Of a stretch of DNA of 64,000 nt, positions 34,466 to 44,390 are shown in pieces. The DNA comes from Bacteroidetes bacterium OLB10 (lineage in GTDB: Bacteria; Bacteroidota; Bacteroidia; AKYH767-A; OLB10): NCBI GenBank assembly GCA_001567275.1, contig LNBX01000008.1, positions 62,001 to 126,000 of the forward strand, given 5' to 3'. The notes beneath the pieces are model-generated. The model searched no databases, was not told where the DNA came from, and worked only from the letters and a program-made list of their open reading frames with translations. The translations under genes were made by a program, and so were the position numbers. Position 1 is the stretch's first letter. Every line of letters begins with the position of its first letter.

Positions 34466-35587
34466 ATGCGAGTACTGAAATTTTTATTGCAAAAGGAGTT
34501 CAAACAGATTTTTCGAAACAAAGGTTTGTTGCCTCTGATTTTTGTTGTGCCATTTGTGCAGTTGCTTATCCTGCCATTGGCGGCAGATTATGAAGTGAAG
34601 AATATCAACATTTCAATAGTAGATCAGGACCATTCTTCTTACTCCCGGCATTTGATTTCAAAGATTACTTCTTCAGGATATTTTAAACTTGCAGGTTATG
34701 CTCCTACATTTAAAGAGGGATTCAAACAAATAGAAAATGGTCAGGCTGATTTAATATTGGAAATACCCACCGGCTTTGAAAGAAATTTAATACGTGAAAA
34801 TCAACAAAAATTGTTTATTGCAGTCAATGCCATCAATGGCGTTAAGGCAGGTTTAGGAGGTAATTATCTTTCTCAGATAATCTCTGATTACAACAACGAT
34901 ATCCGCTTGCAATGGATTCAACCCGGAAGGTTCAAAGATGCGCCAACCATACAGGTGGTATCTTCAAACTGGTTCAATCCATTTATGAACTACAATTATT
35001 TTATGGTTCCGGGAATTTTGGTTGTGTTGGTCACTATGGTTGGTTCCTACATGTGTGCTTTAAATATTGTTAAAGAAAAAGAAGCAGGAACTATTGAGCA
35101 AATCAATGTAACACCTATAAAAAAGTATCAGTTCGTGTTAGGCAAGCTGATTCCGTTTTGGGTTATTGGCATGATGGTATTTACAATAGGTTTATTCATT
35201 GTAGCTCGCCTGGTTTATGGTATTGTTCCGGTGGGAAGTGTACTGCTTTTGTATGGTTATCTGGCAATATATCTGATAGCGTTATTAGGCTTGGGACTAC
35301 TCATTTCAACATTTGCAGAAACGCAGCAGCAGGCTATGTCGGTAGCATATTTTTTTATTATGATATTTATGCTGATGAGCGGATTGTTCACACCGCTTGA
35401 CGGTATGCCTCAATGGGCTTATGTGATAGCCAAAATCAATCCCGTCACTTATTTTATTGATGTTGTACGAATGATCATTCTCAAAGGAAGTGGATTTTCA
35501 GATTTGGTTTATCATTTTACAATTATGACAGGTTTTGCATTATTGCTGAATGGACTTGCCATTTGGAATTATCGAAAAACGAGTTAA
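34466..35587 (+). CDS. ABC-2 type exporter permease, second of two (YbhR-like)
   Basis: A 373-residue permease homologous to the preceding one: an N-terminal helix (LLPLIFVVPFVQLLILPLA), a periplasmic domain, VKEKEAGTIEQINVTPI as the conserved loop and five C-terminal helices ending with NPVTYFIDVVRMIILKGSG. It starts 39 bp after its partner. Together they mirror YbhS/YbhR of enterobacteria. The exported compound cannot be read from sequence. Confidence 0.9.
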   Translation: MRVLKFLLQKEFKQIFRNKGLLPLIFVVPFVQLLILPLAADYEVKNINISIVDQDHSSYSRHLISKITSSGYFKLAGYAPTFKEGFKQIENGQADLILEIPTGFERNLIRENQQKLFIAVNAINGVKAGLGGNYLSQIISDYNNDIRLQWIQPGRFKDAPTIQVVSSNWFNPFMNYNYFMVPGILVVLVTMVGSYMCALNIVKEKEAGTIEQINVTPIKKYQFVLGKLIPFWVIGMMVFTIGLFIVARLVYGIVPVGSVLLLYGYLAIYLIALLGLGLLISTFAETQQQAMSVAYFFIMIFMLMSGLFTPLDGMPQWAYVIAKINPVTYFIDVVRMIILKGSGFSDLVYHFTIMTGFALLLNGLAIWNYRKTS

Positions 35588-35773
35588 GCAATGAGTTTTC
35601 ATTTAATTTTAAATTTCCTTTTCAGTTATTATTCCCGAAAGTAATATCCGATTGATTTTAAAATTTTCTTTTATTTTTGGCTGATGATTATTTAATATTC
35701 AGGGATTTAATCAAGTCAGTTAATCACCATGGGTTGAACAATATTAGCAGTTAGTTTTTTTGAAAAAAAAGTT

Positions 35774-36061
35774 ATGACAGAGAGATATCAATTAAAACAT
35801 CCGGAAGGTAAGAAATTATCGTCTATTGATTTATCAAAATATAAGTTGATAAAAGAAGCTATCATTCATAGTCTAAGTAACAGCGCACCCATTTCGCATA
35901 AAGAAATGTTTTTGCGTGTGAAGTCATATCTTCAGAAGAACAAGAAAGAATTTACAGGTTCTGTTGAATGGTATATGGAAGGTGTGAAGTTAGATTTGGA
36001 GACAGAAGGAATGATCATCAGAATGAAAGAGAAACAAAGAATGATGTTTAAACTTTCCTGA
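35774..36061 (+). CDS. Small protein, DUF6958-like, unknown function
   Basis: A 95-residue protein of unknown role. The central part (about 20-85) has a helix, a SHKEMFLRVKSYL helix and FTGSVEWYMEGVKLDLETEGMI, which I recognise, from memory only, as similar to the uncharacterised DUF6958 family and to small winged-helix proteins. It is basic at both ends, with no signal peptide. It lies 186 bp after the exporter operon in the same direction. The upstream gap contains TTAATCAAGTCAGTTAATCA (from 35709), which resembles the repeat units before the TetR gene, so shared regulation is possible but weakly supported. Confidence 0.6.
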   Translation: MTERYQLKHPEGKKLSSIDLSKYKLIKEAIIHSLSNSAPISHKEMFLRVKSYLQKNKKEFTGSVEWYMEGVKLDLETEGMIIRMKEKQRMMFKLS

Positions 36062-36288
36062 ATATCTCAACTGAAATCGTAATATAATATCTGTTACGGA
36101 ATATTTATTTTTATCTTAATATTGATAGCTTCTGTTTAAAAAAAACAGGACAATTGATGAATGTTTGGTTTTTTATTAAAAGTGTTTAAACTTATTTACA
36201 AATTAATCGTCCAACATGATATGATTAATTTCAACAGCTTTTCTTTTTGAACAGCAAAAGCATTTTTAAAATCAGACAGAATTACATT

Positions 36289-37605
36289 ATGCATAGTTGT
36301 AAAAAAATTTTCGCCATCACCATATCATTATTTATGGCAAAAGGAATACATGCGCAATCGCTTTATTTTCCTCCGTTAACCGGAAGTGCATGGGATACTA
36401 TTTCTCCAACAACATTAAACTGGTGTCAGGATAAGATTGACAGCCTCTATACCTATCTTGATACGAATAATACAAAAGCTTTCATCTTATTAAAGGATGG
36501 AAAAATTGTTCTTGAAAAATATTTCGGCACACAAACACAAAATTCAGTTTGGCAATGGGCATCGGCAGGAAAAACGCTTACTTCATTCTTAGTGGGTATG
36601 GCTCAACAGGAGGGCCATTTGTCAATTACAGATACTTCTTCTCAATATCTTGGTCAAGGATGGACAAGTTGCACACCCGCTCAGGAAGAAAAAATTACAA
36701 TCAGAAATCAACTCACCATGACCAGCGGACTGGATGATGGTGTACCGGATAACCATTGCACTTACGATTCATGTCTGGTATATTTAGCAGATGCAGGCAC
36801 ACGATGGGCATATCACAATGCACCTTACACTTTGCTGGATAGTGTGATTTTCTATTCTACCGGAATGACCATGAATGCCTATGCTACTCAGAAACTGAAA
36901 AACCCTACCGGAATGACGGGAGCATTTATACCGATTGGATACGACAACGTTTATTTCAGCAATGCACGCAGCATGGCGCGTTTTGGTCTTTTGATTCTGA
37001 ACAATGGCAACTGGAATGGCAACCAGATTATGACAGATACTGCATATTTCAACCAGATGACGAACACTTCGCAAATGCTCAACAAGTCATACGGATATTT
37101 ATGGTGGCTCAATGGCAAGGCATCTTATATGTTGCCGGGTACTCAGTTTGTGTTTCCCGGATACTTAAATCCACATGCACCTGCCGACATGATTGCTGCT
37201 TTAGGAAAAGATGGTCAGTTTTTAAATGTAATTCCAAGTGAGAATATGGTTTGGGTAAGAATGGGAGAAGCGCCTGACAGTCTTCCTGTTCCTTATTTGA
37301 TGAACGATGTGATATGGCAATATATTAACGACCTCAATTGCAGCACAGGCCTGAATGAAATGAATGAGAAGAGTCCGGCAATTCAGATATTTCCTAATCC
37401 GATAAGTTCAGAATTCAATCTGACATCGGATGAAACCATAAGCAAAGTTGAAATCATCAATTTGCAGGGGCAGGCAGTAACAACTGAAACAGTGAATGAC
37501 AAGTTTGTCAAAATTCAAAACATTACACTGCCAAGTGGATTTTATTTTGTGAGAGCATACCTGACCAATGGAAATGTGTGGACTGGAAAGATGTTGAAGG
37601 ATTAA
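36289..37605 (+). CDS. Serine hydrolase (class C beta-lactamase fold) with T9SS sorting domain
   Basis: A secreted serine hydrolase of the beta-lactamase/penicillin-binding (AmpC/EstB) superfamily. The ATG at 36289 gives a 438-residue product starting with a signal peptide (MHSCKKIFAITISLFMAKGIHA); the frame extends upstream to a TTG at 36247, which is less likely. The nucleophile motif is SAGK (S-x-x-K) in WASAGKTL, and YHNAPY supplies the YxN element. The last 75 residues (IQIFPNPISSEFNLTSDE through GFYFVRAYLTNG) form a Por-secretion C-terminal domain, so it is exported by the type IX system to the cell surface. Substrate unknown; an esterase or D-aminopeptidase is more likely than a true beta-lactamase. 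Confidence 0.88.
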   Translation: MHSCKKIFAITISLFMAKGIHAQSLYFPPLTGSAWDTISPTTLNWCQDKIDSLYTYLDTNNTKAFILLKDGKIVLEKYFGTQTQNSVWQWASAGKTLTSFLVGMAQQEGHLSITDTSSQYLGQGWTSCTPAQEEKITIRNQLTMTSGLDDGVPDNHCTYDSCLVYLADAGTRWAYHNAPYTLLDSVIFYSTGMTMNAYATQKLKNPTGMTGAFIPIGYDNVYFSNARSMARFGLLILNNGNWNGNQIMTDTAYFNQMTNTSQMLNKSYGYLWWLNGKASYMLPGTQFVFPGYLNPHAPADMIAALGKDGQFLNVIPSENMVWVRMGEAPDSLPVPYLMNDVIWQYINDLNCSTGLNEMNEKSPAIQIFPNPISSEFNLTSDETISKVEIINLQGQAVTTETVNDKFVKIQNITLPSGFYFVRAYLTNGNVWTGKMLKD

Positions 37606-37640
37606 GAGTTATTTAATTCTCTACTTAATATTATGCTGCA

Positions 37641-38636
37641 TCAACTAAAATCAATCTCAGTACTGTCGCCAATATTGAGGCTTTGGCTTAATCCTTTAAG
37701 ATAGGCATCGCTTCCGATAACGGAATGATGCAACACTGCCGTTTCGAGTTGTGAGTAGGAGCCAATGATAGAATCCTTAATGACAGAACTTCGCACAATG
37801 GTATGTTCGCCAATGGAAACATCGGGCCCGATGATGGAGTCTGCAATATCACAATTGTAGGCTATGCTTACCGGAGGAATGATGATGGTATTCGGAAATT
37901 TTTGTGTGGTAGGATGCGCTTCTTCCATGCGGCTGAGCAGTGTGGCATTGGTTTCGAGCAGGCTGTCCTTGCCTCCGCAGTCGAACCAGTTGCCCACCTG
38001 AAAAACGCCTGTTTTGGCACCCTGTTCAATCATACGCATGATGCCATCGGTAAGATGATATTCACCAAGAGTCTTAATCTGATTGTCAATAAGCACCTGC
38101 AATTCATCGAATAAACTTCCGGCATGTTTGATATAATAAATTCCCACCAGAGCAAGATTGGATTTTGGAATCACAGGTTTCTCATATAATTTTTCTACAA
38201 AGCCATCCTCATCCAGTTCTACCACACCAAAGTTGCGCGGGTCTTCCACTTTTTTTACTCCAAGCAAATTATTTTTAGCTCCCTGAAAAACTTTAATGTC
38301 AAAATCAATAATCGTATCACCAAGTATTATCAGCATCTCATCATCAGCATGCACACTGTTGCGTGCACACCACACAGAGTGGCCTGTTCCTTCGCGGGGC
38401 TCCTGAACTACAAAAGCAGTTTTCAGCGAAGGGTATTTGGTGTTTACAAACTCTTCAATTTTTTCGCCCATATAGCCTATGATAAAAACAAACTCATCAT
38501 AGCCCGACTCTACAAAGTAATCAATGATATGAGCAAGTATAGGTCTTCCGGCTACAGGTACCAGTGTCTTGGGTTGTGTGTGTGTATGCGGGCGCAGTTT
38601 GGTGCCAATTCCGGCAACAGGTATTACTATTTTCAT
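37641..38636 (-). CDS. Sugar-phosphate nucleotidyltransferase with left-handed beta-helix
   Basis: A cytoplasmic nucleotidylyltransferase of 331 residues that makes an activated nucleotide sugar. The N-terminal Rossmann-like domain begins KIVIPVAGIGTKLRPHTHTQPK, which is the phosphate-loop G-x-G-T-(R/K)-L-x-P-x-T with Lys in place of the common Arg, and continues with KTLVPVAGRPILAHI, LGDTI as metal site, and GEYHLTDG. The C-terminal 90 residues have hexapeptide-type repeats (PPVSIAYNCDIADSIIGPDVSIGEHTIV). It resembles glucose- or mannose-1-phosphate nucleotidyltransferases; the sugar and base are not decidable. It is convergent with the serine hydrolase and divergent from fbaB. Confidence 0.87.
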   Translation of the reverse strand: MKIVIPVAGIGTKLRPHTHTQPKTLVPVAGRPILAHIIDYFVESGYDEFVFIIGYMGEKIEEFVNTKYPSLKTAFVVQEPREGTGHSVWCARNSVHADDEMLIILGDTIIDFDIKVFQGAKNNLLGVKKVEDPRNFGVVELDEDGFVEKLYEKPVIPKSNLALVGIYYIKHAGSLFDELQVLIDNQIKTLGEYHLTDGIMRMIEQGAKTGVFQVGNWFDCGGKDSLLETNATLLSRMEEAHPTTQKFPNTIIIPPVSIAYNCDIADSIIGPDVSIGEHTIVRSSVIKDSIIGSYSQLETAVLHHSVIGSDAYLKGLSQSLNIGDSTEIDFS

Positions 38637-38727
38637 TTCTGTTATCTAAAAAAATCCGGCATAAAAGTATTAAACTATGGCTTAAAGAGAGTTACATTTT
38701 AAGGTCTGATACAATCGGGAAAAAATG

Positions 38728-38735
38728 TAGTTTTG
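38728..38735 (+). promoter_or_regulatory. Bacteroidota -7 promoter element (TAGTTTTG)
   Basis: An exact TAnnTTTG match 35 bases upstream of the fbaB ATG at 38771. Confidence 0.5.
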
Positions 38736-38770
38736 CAGTCATTAACTAAAAAAGCGAAATAATTTAATTT

Positions 38771-39826
38771 ATGCTCAAGAAAATAACAGAACTCTTAGGC
38801 AAAGATGCCGATTCACTGTTGAACCATGTATGCAAAACAGTACCCAAGGATTCACTTCATCAGCCGGGTGCCGATTTTGTTGACCGCATTTTTATTCCTT
38901 CCAACCGCAATAATCAAACGGTGAGAAGTATTCAGTCATTATACAATCATGGTCGCCTTGCCGGAACAGGGTATATGTCTATTCTGCCTGTTGACCAGGG
39001 CATCGAACATTCTGCAGGTGCGTCTTTTGCTCCCAATCCAATGTTTTTCGATCCTGAAAATATTGTAAAACTTGCCATTGAAGGAGGTTGCAATGCAGTG
39101 GCTTCTACCTATGGTGTGCTGGCATCTGTATCTCGAAAATATGCACATAAAATTCCTTTCATTGTAAAAATCAATCACAACGAGTTTCTTACTTATCCGA
39201 ATAAATTCGATCAGATCATGTTTGGCTCGGTTGACGAAGCATGGAATATGGGAGCAGCAGCCGTTGGTGCCACCATTTATTTCGGCAGCGAAGAGTCGTC
39301 ACGTCAGATTGTGGAAGTGGCTCAGGCTTTTGAGCGTGCTCATGAGCTGGGAATGGCAACCATACTTTGGTGTTATCTGCGCAACAGCGGATTCAAGAAA
39401 GATGGTGTGGATTATCATACTGCCGCTGATCTTACCGCTCAGGCAAATCATCTTGGTGTAACTATTCAGGCTGATATCATCAAACAAAAACTTCCAACCA
39501 ACAATGGTGGTTATACAGCTATCAATTTTGGCAAAACACATAAGGATGTGTATGCAAAACTCACTTCAGATCACCCGATTGACCTTTGTCGTTATCAGGT
39601 ACTTAACTGCTACAACGGTCGCATGGGACTGATTAATTCCGGTGGTGAATCCAAAGGTGCTACCGACATGGCCGAAGCAGTGACTACTGCCGTTATTAAC
39701 AAACGTGCCGGTGGTCAGGGCCTTATTTCAGGTAGGAAAGCGTTTCAAAAACCTTTCAAAGAAGGTGTTGAAATGCTGAATGCCATCCAGGATGTTTATT
39801 TGTCAAAAGAAATTACTTTAGCCTGA
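38771..39826 (+). CDS. fbaB: Class I fructose-bisphosphate aldolase
   Basis: It splits fructose-1,6-bisphosphate into the two triose phosphates by Schiff-base chemistry (DhnA-type class I). The 351 residues show [21 protein letters not shown] near the substrate site, [12 protein letters not shown] with a lysine candidate, [13 protein letters not shown], and a C-terminal [17 protein letters not shown] with the phosphate-binding glycines, then [15 protein letters not shown]. The family is used by many Bacteroidota in place of the zinc enzyme. An exact promoter element lies 35 bp upstream, and accD follows 72 bp downstream in the same direction. Confidence 0.93.
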   Translation: MLKKITELLGKDADSLLNHVCKTVPKDSLHQPGADFVDRIFIPSNRNNQTVRSIQSLYNHGRLAGTGYMSILPVDQGIEHSAGASFAPNPMFFDPENIVKLAIEGGCNAVASTYGVLASVSRKYAHKIPFIVKINHNEFLTYPNKFDQIMFGSVDEAWNMGAAAVGATIYFGSEESSRQIVEVAQAFERAHELGMATILWCYLRNSGFKKDGVDYHTAADLTAQANHLGVTIQADIIKQKLPTNNGGYTAINFGKTHKDVYAKLTSDHPIDLCRYQVLNCYNGRMGLINSGGESKGATDMAEAVTTAVINKRAGGQGLISGRKAFQKPFKEGVEMLNAIQDVYLSKEITLA

Positions 39827-39898
39827 GAAATTCTGCCGGTACCCAACCATCCGAATTAAGGATTAAGCAGGTATGAGTTTCTTTTAAAATAAAACAGC

Positions 39899-40744
39899 AT
39901 GTCGTGGTTTAAACGAATAAAAGAAGGTATTACAACTTCTACCAAAGAAAAAAAAGAAACCCCCGAAGGACTGTGGTATAAATGCCCGTCATGTAAATCC
40001 ATTGTGGCATCGTCTGACCATGAGGAAAGCAAGTATGTTTGCCCCAACTGCGGATTTCACGAGCGCATTGGCTCTGAAGAATATTTTGCCATTCTTTTCG
40101 ATAACAATCAGTTCAAGGAGTTTAATGAGAATATTACTTCAGGCGATCCACTGGATTTTGTGGACACCAAAAAATATAAAGACAGACTTCGTGATACGAT
40201 GTCTAAAACACATCTGAAGGATGCCATACGCACTGCTCATGGTCAGGTTTATGGTCATGATTTGGTGATTGCCTGTATGGATTTTGAATTCATTGGCGGA
40301 AGTATGGGCTCTGTGATGGGCGAAAAAATTGCACGTGCCATTGACTATTGTCTTCAACATAAACTTCCGTTGATGATCATCAGCAAATCGGGAGGAGCAC
40401 GAATGATGGAAGCTGCATTTTCGCTGATGCAAATGGCTAAGACTTCAGCCAAACTTACTCAGATGTCGGAAGCAAAACTTCCTTACATCAGTTTACTTAC
40501 CGATCCAACCACAGGAGGTGTTACGGCATCGTTTGCCATGCTTGGCGATTTAAACATTGCTGAACCCGGTGCTTTGATAGGCTTTGCCGGACCACGCGTG
40601 GTGAAAGAAACCATAGGAAAAGATTTACCAAAAGGATTTCAGACGGCAGAGTTTGTACTCGAGCATGGTTTTCTCGATAAAATAATTGACAGAAGAAATC
40701 TGAAAGACAGCCTTGCCAAATTGCTGGTGATGCTGAAAAGCTGA
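39899..40744 (+). CDS. accD: Acetyl-CoA carboxylase carboxyltransferase subunit beta
   Basis: The beta subunit of the carboxyltransferase that moves carboxyl from biotin to acetyl-CoA, giving malonyl-CoA for fatty acid synthesis. The 281 residues begin with a zinc ribbon (CPSC near 26-29 and CPNC near 48-51), then the crotonase-like domain with [33 protein letters not shown] and [16 protein letters not shown]. The length fits. Its stop is only 4 bp from the convergent stop of the transglutaminase-like gene. Confidence 0.95.
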   Translation: MSWFKRIKEGITTSTKEKKETPEGLWYKCPSCKSIVASSDHEESKYVCPNCGFHERIGSEEYFAILFDNNQFKEFNENITSGDPLDFVDTKKYKDRLRDTMSKTHLKDAIRTAHGQVYGHDLVIACMDFEFIGGSMGSVMGEKIARAIDYCLQHKLPLMIISKSGGARMMEAAFSLMQMAKTSAKLTQMSEAKLPYISLLTDPTTGGVTASFAMLGDLNIAEPGALIGFAGPRVVKETIGKDLPKGFQTAEFVLEHGFLDKIIDRRNLKDSLAKLLVMLKS

Positions 40745-40748
40745 TGCC

Positions 40749-41700
40749 TCAGCGTTTTTTCTTTTCGGGAACAATCAGATAAGTTGCTATCAGCGACCCA
40801 TCTAAAAAAATGTTAATTGATTTTTTCTTTTTTGAACTGTTGAGATAGTCAAACTGAATCACATTGTCGCTTTGTCTGAAGGTAACGGGAATCCGCTCAG
40901 ACTTTTTTCCTTCGGTGATTTCTATTTTTCCTACAAGAAGGCTGTCCATTGTTTTGAAATAAAATTTCTTGAGCTGACCATTATTCAGTTCTACAATTCC
41001 ATCAGCGGGAGTAAGTGCATAGAGTCCGTTTTCGAAAAATGCATCATACACTTCAGGGAAATTAAAAAAATGTTTTTCGGTCAACAATGGTGTCAAGATA
41101 CTGACGGCTGCTGTTCATAGGAAGATGTGTGAGAATAATCTGCCGCGGATGCAGTGCATAATACATATCGTTGAACCGTTTGGTGAATACACGACCTTTC
41201 TTTTCGGTAAATCCGCTGGCAAGTGTCACATCCAGCAAATACCACTTGTTGTATAACTTAACTGTATTCCAGCAATGATTCATTTTCTTCAGTGATTTTC
41301 CGGGCAGTAATCCTTTGCGTAAAAATCCGGGCACTGTTTCAGATTGTATTTTCATTTTAGCGCAGAGTACATTCAACAGATTACAAAATCCTTCGGCATT
41401 TGCCTTTCGCAATCTGAAAACTTCCTGTGCTGAGGCAGCAGGCTTTTTGGAGCGAACATCATACTGTATGTTTTCTGCAATCCATCTGAAAGCAACTCTT
41501 AAACGGAAGTGTGGCTTGTCGTACTCGTGCATAATGCGTGAAGCAAGCGTATCGGCATTGTCAATATTTTGTGCTGAAAGTTTTAATGCAAACTCATCCA
41601 TAGAGCTGTAATCAAGCACAGGCACACGTATGCGGGTTTGCGCATTACTGCTGAGGCTGATGAATACAGCAATAAAAGTAATAAGTCTTGAAACAGACAT
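40749..41700 (-). CDS. Secreted transglutaminase-like protein, interrupted by a +1 frameshift
   Basis: Two frames make one secreted protein of about 316 residues. The first (41700 to 41062) has a signal peptide (MSVSRLITFIAVFISLSSNA) and a transglutaminase-like core: FRWIAENIQYDVR, a CNLLNVLCAKM segment with the candidate nucleophile Cys (GFCNLL), then NHCWNTVKLYNKWYLLDVTLASG with His and Asp. The second begins after a run of seven A on the plus strand (41064-41070, seven T in the coding sense). Removing one T gives TFFNFPEVYDAFFENGL and continues into a beta-rich C-terminal domain. Transglutaminase-fold bacterial proteins are often peptidases; no substrate can be given. It follows the accD stop directly on the opposite strand. 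Confidence 0.8.
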
Positions 41701-41748
41701 TCGGTTTTGCTGAAAAGAATGGGCAAGTTAATCAAAAACATGATACCG

Positions 41749-42906
41749 TCAACGTGCGGTAACAGTTTTTCTTCTTTTCAGATAAAAAATAAGAGCAATG
41801 GAAATGACTATTAAAAAGGATGAAATGAGTTCAGCTTGCGTGATTCCATGACCAAAAATATGATACTTGGTATTTACCCGTATTTGTTCAATGAGTAATC
41901 GTTCCACTCCTGTAAACAACAGATAAACGCCAAACAACATTCCCGGAATATGAATCTTTTTGCGCAACTGCCACAGTACAAAAAACAAAATGATACACGC
42001 AGCTGCTTCATAAAGTGGAGTAGGGAATACGGGAGGTATCAACTGAAAACAATGATTGCCGGTGCAACCATCAATAGGAACACCTTCGTTGATGACATTA
42101 TGAGGATAATTGTAACTCCACATCCAGTCAGGAAATGGAAACCATGATGGTTTGGCTGCTGTATTTACAATTCCCCAGTCGCCATCGCCTGCCAGATGAC
42201 AACCCAAACGTCCGGTACCATACGATAACATCAACCCGGGAGCAGTGGCATCGCAGATAACCCATGCAGGCACTTTTAATTTTTTGCCGCTATACCACAG
42301 CACTGCAGCTGCTCCGCAGATAAGCCCTCCGAAAAATGTAAGTCCGCTGAATGAAATAAGAGCATCCACAGGGTCGCGCATGAAATCATCTATGTTTTCG
42401 AGGTTGTGAAAAATTTTAGCACCTATTAGTCCCGCAAGTGCTGCAGCCATTGTTATGTTCATCACAAACTGATGCGGATATCCTGTTTCGGTGATGGTTT
42501 GCGGCACAGCTAACTGTTGTTTTTTCTTCTCATTGTATTTGCTCCATGCAGAATAAGCTGCTGCGAGCAATCCACCCCAAATATTTCCTCTTGAAGACAA
42601 TAAAAACTCCTGCGGATTATTTACCAAATCGTTATAATTCAATATTGCTTCCAGAAGTTTAAACCCGATAATAAAACCTACAATCCCTGCAACAATTAAT
42701 TCACCGGTGGTCGCAGGTTTACCTTTGACATAGCTGTAAGTAAAAGATTTTAATAATCCGTTTTTCTCTTTACGTTTCAACTCAAGAGTGAGTGTGTAAG
42801 CAGCCAGAAAAAACGACAATGCCATCATCAGCCCAAAAGTTTGAATAGGCAAAGGCAGGTTTATTCCGAAAAGGTCGTTCAATAAATCGGAGAGGGTAGG
42901 ATACAT
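41749..42906 (-). CDS. lgt: Divergent prolipoprotein diacylglyceryl transferase homologue
   Basis: A multi-pass inner-membrane protein of 385 residues in the Lgt family, which adds diacylglyceryl to lipoprotein Cys. Aligning by eye with E. coli Lgt: SGLTFFGGLICG replaces SFHGGLIG (the catalytic His becomes Phe), GRLGCHLAGDGDWG replaces GRLGNFINGE (Asn becomes Cys, Glu becomes Asp), and VERLLIEQIR keeps the conserved Arg region. About eight hydrophobic segments are present. The changes at key positions mean that activity should not be assumed, and the lgt symbol marks family membership only. It lies 15 bp downstream of the mtaB gene. Confidence 0.75.
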   Translation of the reverse strand: MYPTLSDLLNDLFGINLPLPIQTFGLMMALSFFLAAYTLTLELKRKEKNGLLKSFTYSYVKGKPATTGELIVAGIVGFIIGFKLLEAILNYNDLVNNPQEFLLSSRGNIWGGLLAAAYSAWSKYNEKKKQQLAVPQTITETGYPHQFVMNITMAAALAGLIGAKIFHNLENIDDFMRDPVDALISFSGLTFFGGLICGAAAVLWYSGKKLKVPAWVICDATAPGLMLSYGTGRLGCHLAGDGDWGIVNTAAKPSWFPFPDWMWSYNYPHNVINEGVPIDGCTGNHCFQLIPPVFPTPLYEAAACIILFFVLWQLRKKIHIPGMLFGVYLLFTGVERLLIEQIRVNTKYHIFGHGITQAELISSFLIVISIALIFYLKRRKTVTAR

Positions 42907-42921
42907 CAGTATGAAAAGCAG

Positions 42922-44250
42922 TTAAGCAGTTTGTAGTGATAAAATTTCACAGGACATCTCATTATATCTGTCGGGGGCAATAAGTCTGCATGGCTCCAGG
43001 GTATTAATCAACTCAGGGTTGAATGGTGTTTTTACTTTTACATAATTCTCAGTGAAACCATGCATCCAACCATTTTTGTTATCGCTTTCAAACAACACAT
43101 TCATGATTTTATTTTCCTGCTGTGAGTAAAAAAAGCGTAGTTTCTTTTCAGACAAAATACGCAGCATCTGAGTGCGTTTTTTGCGTTCTTTCAATGGCAC
43201 TTTCCCCTGCATGTCTGCTGCCAAAGTATTGGCTCTTTCAGAATAGGTGAACACATGCAAATACGATATGTCAGCCTCCTGAAGGAAATTGTATGTCTTT
43301 AGAAATTCTTCTTCCGTTTCGCCCGGAAAACCAGTAATCACATCAACTCCTATACAGGCATGAGGCATCAGCTCTTTTATTTTGTTGATGCGGGAAGTGT
43401 AAAGAACAGTAAGATAACGTCTGCGCATCAGTTTGAGTACCGTATCAGAACCACTCTGCAATGGAATGTGAAAGTGAGGCATAAATTTCTGAGAGCGGCT
43501 AACCCATTCGATAATTTCATCTTTCAGCAAATTGGGTTCTATGGATGAAATGCGATATCGCATTTGCAAAGGTTGTTCATCGAGTGCACGCACCAGATCA
43601 AAAAAATCATACTGATGCCTGCCTTCTGAATCCTGTTTTCCAAAATCGCCAAGGTTTACTCCGGTAAGTACAATTTCTTTTGCACCACGTGCAGCAATAG
43701 CTTCTGTTTGCTGCAGTACATGTTCAATATTGTCGCTACGACTTTTGCCACGCGCCAATGGTATGGTGCAGTAGGTACAGGTGTAATCACATCCGTCCTG
43801 AACTTTCAGAAACACTCTCGTGCGGTCACCGGAAGAATAGCTGCTTACAAAGGTGTGATGCGTAGCAATATCGCATGAAAAAATCTGTGCATCAGTTTTT
43901 TCTTTCAGATGATGTATGTAGTTGGCTACATTAAATTTTTCAGTAGCTCCGAGCACCAGACTCACTCCCGGAATGGATGCAATTTTTTCGGGTTTCAGCT
44001 GTGCATAGCAACCTATCACCACCACATGAGCTTCAGGGTTCGACTGCAAAGCGCGGTTAACCCAGGTCTGACATTCGCGGTCGGCACTTTCAGTCACTGA
44101 GCATGTGTTAATCACATACACATCAGCAAAGTCATTATAGTCAACACGCTGGCAGCCATTGTCCATCAGTTCACGGGCAATGGTTGAAGTCTCTGCAAAG
44201 TTTAATTTGCAGCCCAATGTGTGAAAAGCAACTTTTAATACGGGATTCAT
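42922..44250 (-). CDS. mtaB: tRNA (t6A37) methylthiotransferase MtaB
   Basis: A radical-SAM enzyme that converts t6A37 to ms2t6A37 in tRNAs that read ANN codons. The product is about 442 residues: the UPF0004 domain starts VAFHTLGCKLNFAETS (GCKLN is the MtaB hallmark, unlike GCxMN of MiaB), with further Cys at NTCSVT and VIGCYAQ. The radical-SAM cluster motif is CDYTCTYC, and a C-terminal TRAM-like region follows. The start at 44250 (MNPVLKVAFH) is preferred over the upstream start at 44361, because the extra 37 residues are not in the family and a promoter element lies between them. Confidence 0.9.
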   Translation of the reverse strand: MNPVLKVAFHTLGCKLNFAETSTIARELMDNGCQRVDYNDFADVYVINTCSVTESADRECQTWVNRALQSNPEAHVVVIGCYAQLKPEKIASIPGVSLVLGATEKFNVANYIHHLKEKTDAQIFSCDIATHHTFVSSYSSGDRTRVFLKVQDGCDYTCTYCTIPLARGKSRSDNIEHVLQQTEAIAARGAKEIVLTGVNLGDFGKQDSEGRHQYDFFDLVRALDEQPLQMRYRISSIEPNLLKDEIIEWVSRSQKFMPHFHIPLQSGSDTVLKLMRRRYLTVLYTSRINKIKELMPHACIGVDVITGFPGETEEEFLKTYNFLQEADISYLHVFTYSERANTLAADMQGKVPLKERKKRTQMLRILSEKKLRFFYSQQENKIMNVLFESDNKNGWMHGFTENYVKVKTPFNPELINTLEPCRLIAPDRYNEMSCEILSLQTA

Positions 44251-44257
44251 GAGTGTG

Positions 44258-44265
44258 CAAAAGTA
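44258..44265 (-). promoter_or_regulatory. Bacteroidota -7 promoter element of mtaB (TACTTTTG)
   Basis: On the minus strand TACTTTTG is an exact TAnnTTTG match, followed by only seven bases before the ATG at 44250. The mRNA would have an extremely short leader. It decides the start in favour of 44250. Confidence 0.6.
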
Positions 44266-44390
44266 ACAAATACCAACGGCATGATGCTTTGGCAGGTATA
44301 AAAATTCATAACAATTTCCTGCATTATTTTGAATTGACAACATATAGAGGCAAATTTGCAAACTGCTGAATCATTATATATCCTAACATT

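Noticed and set aside
41072..41096. Separate gene for the C-terminal part of the transglutaminase-like protein, starting at a TTG near 41096.
   Set aside because: It continues the upstream protein exactly when one base of the homopolymer is removed, and has no start signal or promoter of its own.
44251..44361. N-terminal extension of MtaB to 44361.
   Set aside because: The extension is not found in the family and the promoter element at 44258-44265 lies within it.
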